A stretch of DNA of 64,000 nt from Photobacterium pectinilyticum (GCF_024357955.1 NZ_JANEYT010000001.1:62001-126000), one strand, 5' to 3'; positions 1 to 10,806 are shown, numbered from the stretch's first letter. The notes: generated by a model from the sequence alone, not told the origin. Numbers and translations are program-made.

Positions 1-22
1 AGTTGATATTCAAGGTACCTAC

Positions 23-589
23 CTACCGGTGCAGCGCTGATGATTGCTGCTCAATCACGCCCGAAACTTGGGTTAAGGACTCAGCATTGCCGCTGGCTTT
101 CTCCAACACATCAGATAACTGGCTTTCCCCCTGCTTGGCTTGTTCCGCGATCGCCTCGCTCGCCTTATAGGCTAACTCTGCTTGCTCAATTGCCACTTGC
201 CTTTGCCGTGAAACCCACGCTTGGGCAACGACAATCACGACCAATGGCATTAAGAAACCAGACCAGGCCTCAATAGCAAGAGACGTTGGACTGAGTTCCA
301 CGTTAGGGAAAACCTGGCCCGATAGGTGGCCATTCACCATCCAGCCGGACACCAACACCACCAGTAATGACCACGTTGTTGCCGTGTACAGTCTTGCCGA
401 TAGATAAAAAGCCACAATCAACAACGGTAACCAGAAGGCCTGGGTTGATTCTGCAATACCGCCAGTTTGGTAAATGATATTGACGGCGTGGATCACCATA
501 CCAAGAAAGCCGATGTTCAAGGCAACGTCGGCCTGCCAACTTATCGTGGTTGGCATAAACAGCGCTCGCCAAAGTGCCAATGGCGTCAT
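23..589 (-). CDS. Truncated chemoreceptor-like membrane protein
   Basis: The 188-residue product has about four hydrophobic segments (roughly residues 22-40, 50-65, 70-88 and 108-127). A charged helical stretch follows from about residue 128 to the end, rich in Ala, Glu and Gln, as in the start of the cytoplasmic coiled coil of methyl-accepting chemotaxis proteins. The signalling hairpin tip expected about 150 residues later is missing, because a TAG stop ends the frame 22 bases from the window edge. A clear AAGGAAC precedes the ATG at 589. The likely reading is an MCP-type receptor cut short by a frameshift or rearrangement. A genuinely short membrane coiled-coil protein cannot be excluded, because what lies beyond base 1 is not visible. 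Confidence 0.5.
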   Translation of the reverse strand: MTPLALWRALFMPTTISWQADVALNIGFLGMVIHAVNIIYQTGGIAESTQAFWLPLLIVAFYLSARLYTATTWSLLVVLVSGWMVNGHLSGQVFPNVELSPTSLAIEAWSGFLMPLVVIVVAQAWVSRQRQVAIEQAELAYKASEAIAEQAKQGESQLSDVLEKASGNAESLTQVSGVIEQQSSALHR

Positions 590-654
590 GGAATCCGTTC
601 CTTATTCTGTTTGGATTATTGTTATCAGGTATTGTTTCGAGTATTTATGGATTT

Positions 655-702
655 ATACCAACCTACATAAATATTTGATCAACGACTTATCCAGATTGGT
701 AT
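655..702 (+). repeat. 48-bp intergenic inverted repeat, copy A
   Basis: The unit begins ATACCAACCTACATAAATAT and ends CTTATCCAGATTGGTAT, so its termini are inverted copies (ATACCAA/TTGGTAT). The reverse complement of the copy at 20907-20954 matches it at 47 of 48 bases. It lies in the upstream region of the truncated receptor gene. It encodes nothing and looks like a small MITE or REP-type element. Confidence 0.8.
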
Positions 703-778
703 TACTCAGCAGTAGTCACCATCACTTGGTCATATGACCTCTGACCAATATATGCCAATAAACAATATCGTTACATAA

Positions 779-806
779 TAAAAAAGCAGCCAAAGGCTGC
801 TTTTTT
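779..806 (-). terminator. Rho-independent terminator of yebC-ruvC
   Basis: The stem AAAAGCAGCC/GGCTGCTTTT has a 3-base loop and T-runs on both sides, so it could act in both directions. It lies 60 bases after the ruvC stop, with no ruvAB in between. Confidence 0.85.
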
Positions 807-866
807 GATCAAACACTCATTATGCAAGTAAGACAATAATAAGATAACGCTTTGTATTTTTGGTGG

Positions 867-1388
867 TTATCGATAGCGTCCACGGCGAGCTCCACGAGCT
901 TGGCCAGCCATGGCGATCAGTGTTTTATGTGTATGGGCATGACAGATCGCCACCGCCAATGCATCGGCGGCATCAGCCTGGGGTTTACCCGGCAGCTTGA
1001 GTACCGAGCAAACCATATGCTGGACCTGTGCTTTGTCTGCCCCACCGGTTCCAACGACGGCCTGCTTAATCAAACGAGCTGCGTATTCACTGACCGGCAA
1101 ATCGGCATTCACTGCGGCGACAATAGCACTGCCACGGGCTTGTCCCAACTTGAGCGCTGAGCTGGCATTTTTACCCATGAAGACTTCTTCGATGGCAAAG
1201 GCATCAGGCTGAAATTGGGTAATGACTTCACTCACTCCAGCATAGATTTGCTTGAGGCGACCCGGGATATCCTCAACAGAAGTGCGAATACAGCCACTAC
1301 CGAGGTATTCAAGATGTCGCCCAACTTGGCGGATCACACCGTACCCGGTGATCCTTGAGCCGGGGTCAATCCCTAAAATAATAGACAT
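867..1388 (-). CDS. ruvC: Crossover junction endodeoxyribonuclease RuvC
   Basis: RuvC resolves Holliday junctions by symmetric cleavage after RuvAB branch migration. The 173-residue length is typical. The acidic catalytic set is visible: Asp8 in the GIDPGS motif, Glu67 in the IEEVF motif, and Asp139 and Asp142 near the C-terminus, all on the RNase H-like fold. The C-terminus is Arg-rich. It lies 12 bases after yebC on the same strand and is probably cotranscribed with it. In many gammaproteobacteria ruvA and ruvB follow ruvC directly. Here a terminator and an unrelated membrane gene follow, so ruvAB must be elsewhere. Confidence 0.97.
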   Translation of the reverse strand: MSIILGIDPGSRITGYGVIRQVGRHLEYLGSGCIRTSVEDIPGRLKQIYAGVSEVITQFQPDAFAIEEVFMGKNASSALKLGQARGSAIVAAVNADLPVSEYAARLIKQAVVGTGGADKAQVQHMVCSVLKLPGKPQADAADALAVAICHAHTHKTLIAMAGQARGARRGRYR

Positions 1389-1400
1389 AGTCTTCAGGCG

Positions 1401-2144
1401 TTACAGCTGCGCCGCAACCTCATCAGAAATTTCACCGTTATGGTAAACTTCCTGAACATCGTCCAAATCTTCCAGTGCATCAATCAGGCGAAGCAGTTTA
1501 GGTGCCGTGTCTGCATCCAGTTCAGCTTTGGTTGAAGGCACTAACGTCACTTCTGCATTCTGCGCTTCAAAACCCGCAGTATCCAACGCATCTTTTACCG
1601 AACCAAATTCAGCCGGCGTCGTAAACACGTCGATTGACCCATCGTCATTGGTTTCAACATCGTCAGCACCGCCTTCCAGCGCCGCTTCCATAACCGCATC
1701 TTCATCTAAACCTGCTGGGTAAGAAATCACACCTTTCTTATCAAACAGATAGCTCACACTGCCATCAGTACCTAAGTTACCGTTCGCCTTTGAGAAAGCA
1801 TGGCGTACACCAGATACTGTGCGGTTGCGATTGTCAGTCATACACTCAACCATCACCGCGGTACCTGCAGGACCGTAACCTTCATAGATCACGGTTTCCA
1901 TATTTTCTTCCCCCTCGCCACCGGCACCACGGCTAACAGCGCGATTGACAGTATCGCGGGTCATATTATTCGATAGCGCTTTATCGATAGCAGCACGCAG
2001 GCGTGGGTTATTGTCAGGTTCGGCACCGCCTTCTTTTGCAGCCACAACAATTTCGCGAATTAGCTTAGTGAAAATTTTACCGCGTTTCGCATCCTGTGCT
2101 GCTTTACGGTGTTTGATATTGGCAAATTTACTGTGACCAGCCAT
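1401..2144 (-). CDS. yebC: YebC/TACO1 family protein
   Basis: The 247-residue product begins [20 protein letters not shown], the hallmark N-terminus of the YebC/TACO1 family. The family has been described as DNA-binding transcription regulators and, more recently, as ribosome-associated factors that help translation of proline-rich stretches. An acidic middle and C-terminal domain follow, ending in a conserved [13 protein letters not shown] segment. It is upstream of ruvC in the same apparent operon, the arrangement seen in E. coli and Vibrio. The exact cellular role in this organism is not shown by the sequence. Confidence 0.95.
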   Translation of the reverse strand: MAGHSKFANIKHRKAAQDAKRGKIFTKLIREIVVAAKEGGAEPDNNPRLRAAIDKALSNNMTRDTVNRAVSRGAGGEGEENMETVIYEGYGPAGTAVMVECMTDNRNRTVSGVRHAFSKANGNLGTDGSVSYLFDKKGVISYPAGLDEDAVMEAALEGGADDVETNDDGSIDVFTTPAEFGSVKDALDTAGFEAQNAEVTLVPSTKAELDADTAPKLLRLIDALEDLDDVQEVYHNGEISDEVAAQL

Positions 2145-2201
2145 TTCATTCTCCGGATTCTATTAGGCATCTATGCCCAAGTTTCACAATCTGTAGGGGT
2201 A

Positions 2202-2297
2202 TATACCCAAGCAACCTCAATAAAACATCTTCAGCAGGAGAGCGAGTTCAGCAAGCGGCGTGCAGCTGAGCATTAAATTTGAAGTCACTTGGGTATA
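2202..2297 (+). repeat. TATACCCAAG...CTTGGGTATA intergenic repeat, long copy
   Basis: The ends TATACCCAAG (2202-2211) and CTTGGGTATA (2288-2297) are perfect inverted repeats around a 76-bp centre containing GAGCGAGTTCAGC and GCGTGCAGCTGAG. A minimal version is at 56392-56431 and a half copy at 4293. The end and core motifs weakly recall ERIC sequences. It lies between aspS and yebC and could fold into a long hairpin in their transcript. Confidence 0.75.
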
Positions 2298-2304
2298 TAG
2301 GTTA

Positions 2305-2334
2305 GAAAAAAAGACTGGCCTTTCGGCCAGTCTG
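2305..2334 (-). terminator. Rho-independent terminator of aspS
   Basis: The stem AGACTGGCC/GGCCAGTCT has loop TTTC and is followed on the minus strand by a run of seven T. It sits just after the aspS stop. Confidence 0.9.
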
Positions 2335-2351
2335 TTTTGTTCGCTTATTGC

Positions 2352-4136
2352 TTATTCTTGCTCGGCGTTTTCTTTCTTCGCCAAGTTAACCGCAATCGCC
2401 AGCTCTTCAAGCGCGGCTGGGTTTGCCAGGCTTGGCGCATCTGTCAGTAGACATGATGCCGCTGTTGTTTTAGGGAACGCGATAACATCACGGATATTAT
2501 CTGTACCACATAGCAGCATAACTAGACGGTCAAGACCGAATGCAAGGCCTGCGTGTGGTGGCGTACCGTACTTCAATGCTTCAAGTAGGAAACCGAACTT
2601 CGCTTTTTGCTCTTCAGCTTCAATACCTAGAATGCTAAATACTGCTGATTGCATGTCTGCATTGTGGATACGAACAGAACCACCGCCGACTTCGTAGCCG
2701 TTGATAACCATATCGTAAGCATTTGAGTTAGCCGCTGCTGGGTTAGCTGCAAGCTCTTCTGGGCTTACGCCAAGCGGTGATGTGAACGGGTGGTGCATCG
2801 CGTGCAGGTTACCTTCGTCGTCTTCCTCAAACATAGGGAAGTCGATAACCCATAGTGGTTTCCATGCTGACTTATCAGTCAATTCAAGGTCTTCACCGAG
2901 TTTAAGGCGAAGTGCGCCCATCGCTTCAGTTACAACACGCTTGCTATCAGCGCCGAATAGAATGATGTCACCCGTTTCAGCTTCAGTACGATCAAGAATG
3001 GCGTTAACAACGTCTTCGTTTAGGAACTTAGCAACAGGAGATTGAACACCTTCTAGGCCCGCTGCACGGTCATTCACTTTCATCCAAGCTAGACCTTTCG
3101 CACCGTAGATACCTACGAACTTAGTGTATTCGTCGATTTGCTTACGAGACAGTGAAGCGCCACCTGGTACGCGAATAACCGCTACACGGCCTTTTTCATC
3201 ATTCGCAGGGCCAGAGAAAACTTTGAATTCAACATCTTTCAGAATGTCAGCAACATCAACAAGCTCTAGAGGGTTACGTAGATCTGGCTTATCAGAACCA
3301 AAACGACGCATCGCTTCTTCAAACTTCATGATTGGGAATGCGCCAAGATCTACGTTTAGTAGTTCTTTCCACATTTCAGTGATCATACGCTCAGTCACTT
3401 CACGCACTTCAGGTGCAGTTAGGAAAGAGGTTTCGATATCGATTTGAGTAAACTCTGGCTGACGGTCAGCACGTAGGTCTTCATCACGGAAACATTTAAC
3501 GATCTGGTAGTAACGGTCAAAACCAGACATCATTAACAACTGCTTGAATAGCTGTGGTGACTGAGGCAGTGCGTAGAAGCTACCTTTGTGAACACGGCTC
3601 GGTACCAAGTAGTCACGAGCACCTTCCGGTGTCGCTTTAGTCAGTACAGGTGTTTCGATATCCAGAAATAGGTTGTCATCAAGGAAACGACGCACAAAGC
3701 TTGATGCTTTAGCACGTAGCTTGATGCGATCACTCATTTCTGGACGACGAAGATCAATGTAACGATACTTCAAGCGTTGCTCTTCAGAGTTCGTTTGGTT
3801 GAAATCTAAAGGAAGCGCTTCTGAGCGGTTGATGATCTCAAGGCCCGTTGCTAGTACTTCAACTTCACCAGTCGCCATGTCTTTGTTTACTTGGCTTTCC
3901 GGACGAACACGTACTTCACCAGTAAAACGAATACAGAATTCGTTGCGCAGCTGGTTCGCGACTTCGAATACTTCTTTCATATCCGGATCAACGACTACCT
4001 GAACAATCCCTTCACGGTCTCGCATATCAACGAAAATTAGACCGCCTAAATCACGGCGACGGTTAACCCAGCCGCATAACTCTACTGTTTGCCCTGCTAG
4101 GGACTTGTTCAGGTGACCACAATATTGGGTGCGCAT
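2352..4136 (-). CDS. aspS: Aspartate--tRNA ligase
   Basis: This cytosolic class II synthetase charges tRNA-Asp with aspartate. At 594 residues it is the long bacterial type, with an N-terminal OB-fold anticodon-binding domain (residues 1-110), a catalytic core and the bacterial GAD insertion (about 290-420). Class II motif 2 is visible as [18 protein letters not shown] and motif 3 as [13 protein letters not shown] near the C-terminus. The N-terminus [20 protein letters not shown] matches the family, so the start is secure. It is transcribed away from the DUF72 gene, with its own terminator before the yebC-ruvC unit. Confidence 0.98.
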   Translation of the reverse strand: MRTQYCGHLNKSLAGQTVELCGWVNRRRDLGGLIFVDMRDREGIVQVVVDPDMKEVFEVANQLRNEFCIRFTGEVRVRPESQVNKDMATGEVEVLATGLEIINRSEALPLDFNQTNSEEQRLKYRYIDLRRPEMSDRIKLRAKASSFVRRFLDDNLFLDIETPVLTKATPEGARDYLVPSRVHKGSFYALPQSPQLFKQLLMMSGFDRYYQIVKCFRDEDLRADRQPEFTQIDIETSFLTAPEVREVTERMITEMWKELLNVDLGAFPIMKFEEAMRRFGSDKPDLRNPLELVDVADILKDVEFKVFSGPANDEKGRVAVIRVPGGASLSRKQIDEYTKFVGIYGAKGLAWMKVNDRAAGLEGVQSPVAKFLNEDVVNAILDRTEAETGDIILFGADSKRVVTEAMGALRLKLGEDLELTDKSAWKPLWVIDFPMFEEDDEGNLHAMHHPFTSPLGVSPEELAANPAAANSNAYDMVINGYEVGGGSVRIHNADMQSAVFSILGIEAEEQKAKFGFLLEALKYGTPPHAGLAFGLDRLVMLLCGTDNIRDVIAFPKTTAASCLLTDAPSLANPAALEELAIAVNLAKKENAEQE

Positions 4137-4553
4137 ATGAAATTCCCGATCTGTTTACTAACTTTCCTGTGCGTATGACGGAGCCCGAAGCAACCCGTCA
4201 TACACAAGCTGAATCCTTCCCGGCCAATTTGATTAAACTTCACGCAACAATGACGCTAAGTCGGGCCGAGAGACAAAAATAACGACGTATTATATACCCA
4301 AGCGCCTTCAACATACATGATCAGCGAGAATTAATTGGCAAACAGCCCCAACAACGAACCATTGAGCTGGCAGCCCTTCTCAGGCATAGCACTTTGTATT
4401 TTGAAAAGACGAGGGGAATAAGGCGAAAGACCACTTTAAGGACAAGTCGCTAACAAGATCAAGGAAAAACCGGTTATCGGTGACCTAAAAGATTGACCTA
4501 GCACTAAAAGCCTTTGCACAATGGGCGCTACTTCTCACTTTGGAAGCCTTGCT
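4137..4553. other. aspS/DUF72 divergent intergenic region
   Basis: About 400 bases without a gene. It must hold the promoters of aspS and of the DUF72 gene. A half copy of the TATACCCAAG repeat lies at 4293-4302 without its partner end. I see no other clear structure. Confidence 0.5.
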
Positions 4554-5438
4554 ATGCCGTTAACTCAAGTTAACCTCCCTGTTCGACTCGGCCTTGCCAT
4601 GTGGTCTCACAACCATTGGCAGCAGAGCCTTTACGGTAGTGGTTGCAAAGCAGGTGAGCGACTCGCTAAGTATGCAGAGGTTTTTCACACCGTCGAGGGT
4701 AACACCACCTTCTATGCCACACCCGGGATCCCCACGGTAAAGAAATGGCATCAAGCCACAGAAGACGACTTCCGCTTTACCTTCAAGCTCCCCCAAGCCA
4801 TCACCCACCAAAACCAACTGGTACACTGTGATCAACTGTTGGCTGACTTCTTTACCACCATGGCACCACTTGAAGGCAAGATAGGCCTGTGGAAAATCCA
4901 GCTACCGGCCCACTTTGGCCCTGCCGCCCTGCCAGCCTTGGAAAAATTTCTCAAACGGTTACCAGCCAATTACCCCATCGGAGTAGAAGTACGCCATCCG
5001 GCCTTTTTTGCCAAGGGCGAGGAAGAAAAGCAGCTCAACCGCTTGTTAGTCGAACATGGGGCTAATCGTATCATCATGGATAGCCGACCTGTTTTTGCCG
5101 CGCCTCCGACCACTGAGGCGGTGATCGATGCCCACCAGCACAAACCCAAGGTGCCGGTGCATGCCATAGCAACCGCTGACTATCCGATGATCCGCTTTAT
5201 CGGCCATCACGATGACGCCAGCAACGATGCTTTTTTTGCCAACTGGCTAGTCCGGCTACCACAGTGGCTGCGCGACGGCAAACAGCCTTACCTGTTCATC
5301 CACACCCCGGACAACAACCATGCACCGGAGTTGGCCACCCGGCTGTATCACATGCTGCAGAAAAAGGCCGCCGATACAAAACTGCCGGATGTGGATCTGC
5401 CAAAAGCTGAGCCGGATCCGCAGATAACATTGTTGTAG
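4554..5438 (+). CDS. DUF72 family protein (YecE-like)
   Basis: The product belongs to the DUF72 family, a TIM-barrel-like fold of unknown biochemical function typified by E. coli YecE. Visible family features are RLGLAMWSHNHW near the N-terminus, the segment FAEVFHTVEGNTTFYATP-like motif (YAEVFHTVEGNTTFYATP), FRFTFKLP and FIHTPDNNHAPELA near the C-terminus. I chose the ATG at 4554 because GGAAG lies 7 bases upstream; an in-frame ATG at 4521 would add 11 residues. aspS, a DUF72 gene and cmoAB also cluster in E. coli, so context agrees. No substrate can be inferred. Confidence 0.88.
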   Translation: MPLTQVNLPVRLGLAMWSHNHWQQSLYGSGCKAGERLAKYAEVFHTVEGNTTFYATPGIPTVKKWHQATEDDFRFTFKLPQAITHQNQLVHCDQLLADFFTTMAPLEGKIGLWKIQLPAHFGPAALPALEKFLKRLPANYPIGVEVRHPAFFAKGEEEKQLNRLLVEHGANRIIMDSRPVFAAPPTTEAVIDAHQHKPKVPVHAIATADYPMIRFIGHHDDASNDAFFANWLVRLPQWLRDGKQPYLFIHTPDNNHAPELATRLYHMLQKKAADTKLPDVDLPKAEPDPQITLL

Positions 5439-5645
5439 GACGATAAACGAACCAACATTGCAGTTTATCTAATCAAATGCTCAAAAAACTCTGGACAGCG
5501 GAGAAAATCAATAAAGACAAATGCGCTCATTTTCACTACAATACGCGACCTTTCAGCGGTGATGGATCACCCCAGTATGTAGATTGGCGCCAAAGGCGTG
5601 AAAAAGTTCATACTTATCATTTGGGATTTCTGTTTTTTTGTATAG

Positions 5646-6389
<744 letters not shown>

Positions 6390-6404
6390 AGGTTTCTATT
6401 GTCT

Positions 6405-7379
6405 ATGTTTACTTTTGCTGAGTTTTACCAGCTCCTTGCCCAGCATGAAACACTGCGCCCATGGCTAAACACCCTGCCAAAACAACTGAGCGACTGGGAA
6501 GAGCAAGCCCATGGTGACATGGCTCGCTGGATGCGTGCTCTGAAGAAATTTCCAACCGACATGCCGGATATCATCGACCTGAAAAATGCGGTCAGTGTCC
6601 GCAATGAAGACGGTATTGCTGACGGCGAGCAAAAACGCCTTGAAAGCTTGCTACGCTTGCTACACCCATGGCGAAAAGGCCCATATCAGATGCACGGCAT
6701 CGATATCGATACCGAGTGGCGCTCAGATTGGAAGTGGGATCGTGTCCTGCCACATATCTCTCCGCTTAAAGGCCGCACGGTCTTGGATGTCGGTTGTGGT
6801 AATGGCTATCACATGTGGCGCATGCTGGGTGAAGAAGCCAAGCTGACCGTTGGTATCGACCCATCGAATCTATTCCTTATTCAGTTCGAGGCTATCAAGC
6901 GCCTGATGGGCATGGACGAGCGTGCCTACTTGCTGCCACTGGGTATTGAACAACTGCCTGAGCTTAAAGCCTTTGATACCGTTTTTTCTATGGGTGTGCT
7001 TTACCACCGCCGTTCGCCATTGGATCATATCATTCAGCTGAAGAACCAACTGCGTAAAGACGGTGAGCTTATCCTTGAGACCCTCGTCATCGATGGTGAC
7101 GAAAACGATGTGTTAGTGCCAACCCACCGCTACGCCCAGATGCACAATGTCTACTTCTTCCCATCGGCCAAAGCACTAAAAGTGTGGATGGAGAAATGTG
7201 GCCTGGTTGATGTGAGAATCGTTGATGAGTGCGTAACAACCACTGACGAACAGCGTTCAACAGATTGGATGACCAACAATTCGCTACCGGAATACCTTGA
7301 CCCTAACGATCCATCAAAAACAGTCGAAGGTTATCCTGCACCGAAGCGTGCCGTGCTAATTGCACGAAATCCTGACTAA
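6405..7379 (+). CDS. cmoB: tRNA U34 carboxymethyltransferase CmoB
   Basis: CmoB transfers the carboxymethyl group from carboxy-SAM to 5-hydroxyuridine 34 of tRNAs, giving cmo5U and widening wobble reading. The SAM-binding motif [16 protein letters not shown] is near residue 120, and the family segment [20 protein letters not shown] follows. The ATG at 6405 gives the usual [11 protein letters not shown] start. An in-frame TTG at 6399, better spaced from AAAGG at 6388-6392, is a possible alternative. Length (324 residues) is normal. It is the second gene of the cmoAB pair and is followed by a terminator. Confidence 0.97.
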   Translation: MFTFAEFYQLLAQHETLRPWLNTLPKQLSDWEEQAHGDMARWMRALKKFPTDMPDIIDLKNAVSVRNEDGIADGEQKRLESLLRLLHPWRKGPYQMHGIDIDTEWRSDWKWDRVLPHISPLKGRTVLDVGCGNGYHMWRMLGEEAKLTVGIDPSNLFLIQFEAIKRLMGMDERAYLLPLGIEQLPELKAFDTVFSMGVLYHRRSPLDHIIQLKNQLRKDGELILETLVIDGDENDVLVPTHRYAQMHNVYFFPSAKALKVWMEKCGLVDVRIVDECVTTTDEQRSTDWMTNNSLPEYLDPNDPSKTVEGYPAPKRAVLIARNPD

Positions 7380-7387
7380 CTACTGAC

Positions 7388-7414
7388 AAGGGGTGCTGTT
7401 CGCATCCCCTTTTC
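7388..7414 (+). terminator. Terminator after cmoB
   Basis: The stem AAGGGGTGC/GCA(T)CCCCTT has one bulged T and is followed by TTTTC. It separates cmoAB from the next operon. Confidence 0.75.
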
Positions 7415-7465
7415 TACGCTAAAATACTGCCGCCTAAGAAAAAAGAAGTACCTCCGGGAGATAAA

Positions 7466-8233
7466 ATGCTTCGCCGCTTTGTACCATTACTGACCTTTGC
7501 TGTCCTTTCTGGTTGTAGCCTTACCCAGCCACAACAAGACCAAGAGCAAACTATGCAAGCAATTAACATCATGGAAGATCGTGTCAATTTCCAGCTTGCA
7601 ACCATGATCAAACAAATTGATGACCAAAACGCTAATATTGATAAGCTAGACAAGCAAATATCTACCTTGTCGGAAGATATGAGCCAACGCTACACGGATT
7701 CAACTTTACTTACCTTCACTGAAGAGGAAGAGGAAGAAACACCAATTCCTGCGATTGTCGACAACGATCCACGTGTTGCCCACGGCAAAGTGATCCTGGG
7801 TGAAGAAGAATGGGTGTGGCTGGATGCGACCCAGAGCTTTTATAAAGCCCGTATTGATACGGGAGCAACGACCTCATCGGTCAGTGCGACCAACGTCCAA
7901 ATTTTTGAGCGCGACGGTAAAGAATGGGCACGTTTCAATATGAACCATACCTCGGATGAAAACCCGAGTGAGGCTGATATTTTTGAGGCTCCGGTCGTTC
8001 GCTGGGTGAAGATCCGCCAAGCCAGTGCTAACGGCGCAAACCGTCGTCCGGTGATCGAAGCGTGGGTAAAACTCGGTCAGCTTCATGAAAAAGCACAATT
8101 TACATTGGCAGATCGCACACAAATGACCTATCCAGTATTATTAGGGCGAGAATTTTTCAAAGACATAGCGCTTGTTGACGTAGGTAAAAAATTTGTTCAG
8201 GGAATGAATGAGCAACAACTACAACAAAACTAA
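7466..8233 (+). CDS. Lipoprotein retropepsin-like protease (PF05618 type)
   Basis: The 255-residue product starts with a lipoprotein signal (LTFAVLSGC, lipid-anchored Cys17). A helical Gln/Asp-rich segment (30-75) and an acidic patch of six Glu near residue 86 follow. The C-terminal domain is of the family once called ATP-dependent zinc protease, now seen as retropepsin-like: Asp131-Thr-Gly-Ala (ARIDTGATTSSVSA) is the aspartic-protease-like motif, and LLGREFFKDIALVDVGK ends the domain. The anchor implies a periplasmic location. Spacing of 20 bases to the next gene shows an operon with the 7TM inactive transglutaminase and an ATP-grasp ligase. Similar trios occur in Pseudomonas; my recollection of a link to osmotic tolerance there is uncertain. 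Confidence 0.88.
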   Translation: MLRRFVPLLTFAVLSGCSLTQPQQDQEQTMQAINIMEDRVNFQLATMIKQIDDQNANIDKLDKQISTLSEDMSQRYTDSTLLTFTEEEEEETPIPAIVDNDPRVAHGKVILGEEEWVWLDATQSFYKARIDTGATTSSVSATNVQIFERDGKEWARFNMNHTSDENPSEADIFEAPVVRWVKIRQASANGANRRPVIEAWVKLGQLHEKAQFTLADRTQMTYPVLLGREFFKDIALVDVGKKFVQGMNEQQLQQN

Positions 8234-8253
8234 TAACAAATGATGAGGACGTC

Positions 8254-9759
8254 ATGACATCAAGAATCCCGTTTTATTTTCTTATTACCCTGTTAGTCAT
8301 CGCAGGTGCGGCACTGAGTATGTACCGCCACGATGTCTACGGGGTGCCATGGACGCCGGGTGAAGAGCGTGCGCTATGGGAACTCGAGGCACGCATTGAG
8401 TTTGATGCCATTGGTGATCCGGTTAAAGTCTCCATGGCAGCACCGGAAACTCAGCAAGGCTTTACCCAAATTGATGAGAGTACCTCATCACCAGGTTATG
8501 GCGTCGCTCTCATTGACACCAACAAAGGCCGACGTGCTGAATGGTCCATCCGCGAGGCGACCGGCAAGCAGATTCTTTATTACAAAACCCAAATGCTGGT
8601 CGACGATCAGGCAAGCTTCAACATGGCCCCACCTAAAGGTGAGACCGTTGCAGTTAGCCTTGATAACCCGCAGCAAACTGCCGCTACCGCACTACTTGCC
8701 CAAGCTCGCAGCCTGTCTTCCGACAACATCACCCTTACCCGCGAGCTTATTAAGCAATTCAACGATCGCAACAATCAGAATTCTGCCTTGTTGCTCAACA
8801 GCCTCAGTCGCGAGCAGGCTATCATCAACCTGCTTTCTCTGGAAAAGGTCCACGCCCGTATTGTCGGGGGCTTACAGCTGGAAGATGGCCGACGTCGCCA
8901 AAGCATAACCCAAATGGTAGAGGTGTGGGGTGGCCAAACTTGGGAGCTGTTTGACCTTCAAACAGGCCAAGAAGGCAAACCTGACAATATCCTGCTTTGG
9001 AACCAACAAGGGCACTCCCTGTTGGACGTGATCGGTGGTCGCAACTCCAATATCAGTTTCTCGATCATTGCCCAGGACATCACACCGCAACAGGCAACAA
9101 GAGAAAAAGTTCAAGCCGAAGACTTACTTAACTTCTCGATCCACAGCCTTCCGGTTGAAGAACAGGCTATGTTCAAGACCATTATGCTTGTACCTATCGG
9201 TGCGTTGATTGTGGTATTCCTGCGTATCATTATCGGTCTGAAGACCTCTGGTACCTTCATGCCTGTTTTGATCGCGGTGGCGTTTGTCCAGACCCAATTG
9301 GTCACGGGTATTCTCGGCTTCCTACTGATTGTCGGTACCGGTTTGGTGATACGTAGTTACCTGTCTAAGCTCAACTTGCTTCTGGTGGCGAGGATCTCTG
9401 CGGTGATCATCACGGTTATCATGATTATCTCGGTATTTACCGTTGTCGCCTTCAAGATTGGCTTGGTCGAAGGCCTGACAATCACCTTCTTCCCAATGAT
9501 TATCCTATCGTGGACCATCGAACGTATGTCCATCCTGTGGGAAGAGGAAGGCGCGAAGGAAGTTCTTGTCCAGGGTGGTGGCTCGCTACTTACCGCTGTA
9601 TTCGTGTACTTGGCGATGACGAACCCGTTGATCCGCCACCTGACATTCAACTTTATTGGTATTCAGCTGCTTATTCTGGCGCTGATCCTAATGTTAGGTA
9701 ACTACACTGGCTACCGTTTGAGTGAGCTACGACGCTTCAAGCCACTAGCGGAGGACTAA
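8254..9759 (+). CDS. Inactive transglutaminase fused to 7TM domain
   Basis: This 501-residue protein has an N-terminal membrane segment (about residues 6-24) and a roughly 270-residue extracytoplasmic domain. A cluster of about seven membrane helices (about 305-495) follows, beginning AMFKTIMLVPIGALIVVFLR. This architecture matches the paired Pfam families of an inactive transglutaminase-fold domain and a 7TM_transglut domain. I do not see a Cys-His-Asp triad in the soluble part, consistent with an enzymatically dead, possibly peptide-binding sensor. It lies between a periplasmic retropepsin and a cytosolic ligase. It ends 3 bases before the ligase start, so it may couple the two across the membrane; that coupling is inference. 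Confidence 0.88.
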   Translation: MTSRIPFYFLITLLVIAGAALSMYRHDVYGVPWTPGEERALWELEARIEFDAIGDPVKVSMAAPETQQGFTQIDESTSSPGYGVALIDTNKGRRAEWSIREATGKQILYYKTQMLVDDQASFNMAPPKGETVAVSLDNPQQTAATALLAQARSLSSDNITLTRELIKQFNDRNNQNSALLLNSLSREQAIINLLSLEKVHARIVGGLQLEDGRRRQSITQMVEVWGGQTWELFDLQTGQEGKPDNILLWNQQGHSLLDVIGGRNSNISFSIIAQDITPQQATREKVQAEDLLNFSIHSLPVEEQAMFKTIMLVPIGALIVVFLRIIIGLKTSGTFMPVLIAVAFVQTQLVTGILGFLLIVGTGLVIRSYLSKLNLLLVARISAVIITVIMIISVFTVVAFKIGLVEGLTITFFPMIILSWTIERMSILWEEEGAKEVLVQGGGSLLTAVFVYLAMTNPLIRHLTFNFIGIQLLILALILMLGNYTGYRLSELRRFKPLAED

Positions 9760-9762
9760 ACT

Positions 9763-10737
9763 ATGTCACTGTTTTCACAGTTTACGTCTCCGTTCAAGCT
9801 GCGTGAGCGCGGTATCATGGGGATGAACCAGCGCAACCACAGCTACATCGGCCGTTACAACGATCGTAGCCTGTACCCGCTGGTTGACGACAAGCTTAAA
9901 ACCAAGCTGATCGCCAAGCAGGCCGGAGCCACGGTTCCCGAGCTTATTGGCGTTATCGACAGCCAGGTTTACGTTAAGCGCGTCCATGACATGGTTAAAA
10001 ACTGGCCCGGCTTTGTTATCAAGCCGGCCCAAGGCTCTGGAGGTAAAGGGATCTTGGTTGTGGTCAAGCACAAAGATGGGGTTTACGTAAAACCGTCTGG
10101 CGCCGAGATCAACAAGCAAGATGTCGAACGACACATCACCAACACGTTGGCGGGACTGTTCTCTCTGGGGGGCAAAAACGATGTAGCGATGGTCGAAAAC
10201 CTAATCCAGTTTGATGACGTTTTCGATGGCTTTAGCTATGAAGGCGTGCCCGATGTACGGGTTATCGTTTTCAAGGGCTACCCGGTAATGGCGATGATGC
10301 GCTGCTCTACAGCGGCGTCTGATGGCAAAGCCAACTTACACCAAGGCGCAGTCGGTGTGGGTATCGATATCGCGACCGGCAAGGCTATCCGAGCCGTCCA
10401 GTTCGACCAACCGGTTGAACGTCACCCTGATACTGACCGCTTACTGAGTGAGCTAGCAGTGCCAAACTGGCATAAGCTACTGACCTTGGCCTCCAGTGCC
10501 TGGGAGATGACCGGATTGGGTTACATGGGTACCGACATGGTGCTTGATAAAATTCACGGGCCCATGGTTCTTGAACTTAACGCCCGGCCGGGACTTGCGA
10601 TTCAAACCGCCAACGGTGCCGGTCTGCTGCCGCGTCTTCAGCATATTGAAAATCTTGGTGTGCCATCCAAGCCGCCAACACCAGAAGAACGCGTCGCCTA
10701 TGCGGCCGAACAGTTTGGTGTGAAATCAAAGTTCTAA
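9763..10737 (+). CDS. Alpha-L-glutamate ligase-related ATP-grasp protein
   Basis: This 324-residue ATP-grasp enzyme is of the RimK-related group found beside inactive-transglutaminase genes. The ATP-binding glycine loop GFVIKPAQGSGGKGI lies near residue 84, and the metal-binding segment GPMVLELNARPGLAIQTANG lies near the C-terminus. The family joins an amino acid, often glutamate, to a carboxylate through an acyl phosphate; the substrate here is unknown. It starts 3 bases after the 7TM gene and ends the operon before a strong terminator. It is distinct from the RimK proper at 18496-19401. Confidence 0.9.
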   Translation: MSLFSQFTSPFKLRERGIMGMNQRNHSYIGRYNDRSLYPLVDDKLKTKLIAKQAGATVPELIGVIDSQVYVKRVHDMVKNWPGFVIKPAQGSGGKGILVVVKHKDGVYVKPSGAEINKQDVERHITNTLAGLFSLGGKNDVAMVENLIQFDDVFDGFSYEGVPDVRVIVFKGYPVMAMMRCSTAASDGKANLHQGAVGVGIDIATGKAIRAVQFDQPVERHPDTDRLLSELAVPNWHKLLTLASSAWEMTGLGYMGTDMVLDKIHGPMVLELNARPGLAIQTANGAGLLPRLQHIENLGVPSKPPTPEERVAYAAEQFGVKSKF

Positions 10738-10777
10738 TAGTAATAACGTTGATATTCGGTTGTTAACATCGATATTA

Positions 10778-10806
10778 AGCCCCAGCCTTGTGCTGGGGCT
10801 TTTTTC
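10778..10806 (+). terminator. Terminator of the retropepsin-7TM-ligase operon
   Basis: The stem AGCCCCAGC/GCTGGGGCT has a 5-base loop and is followed by six T. Confidence 0.92.
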
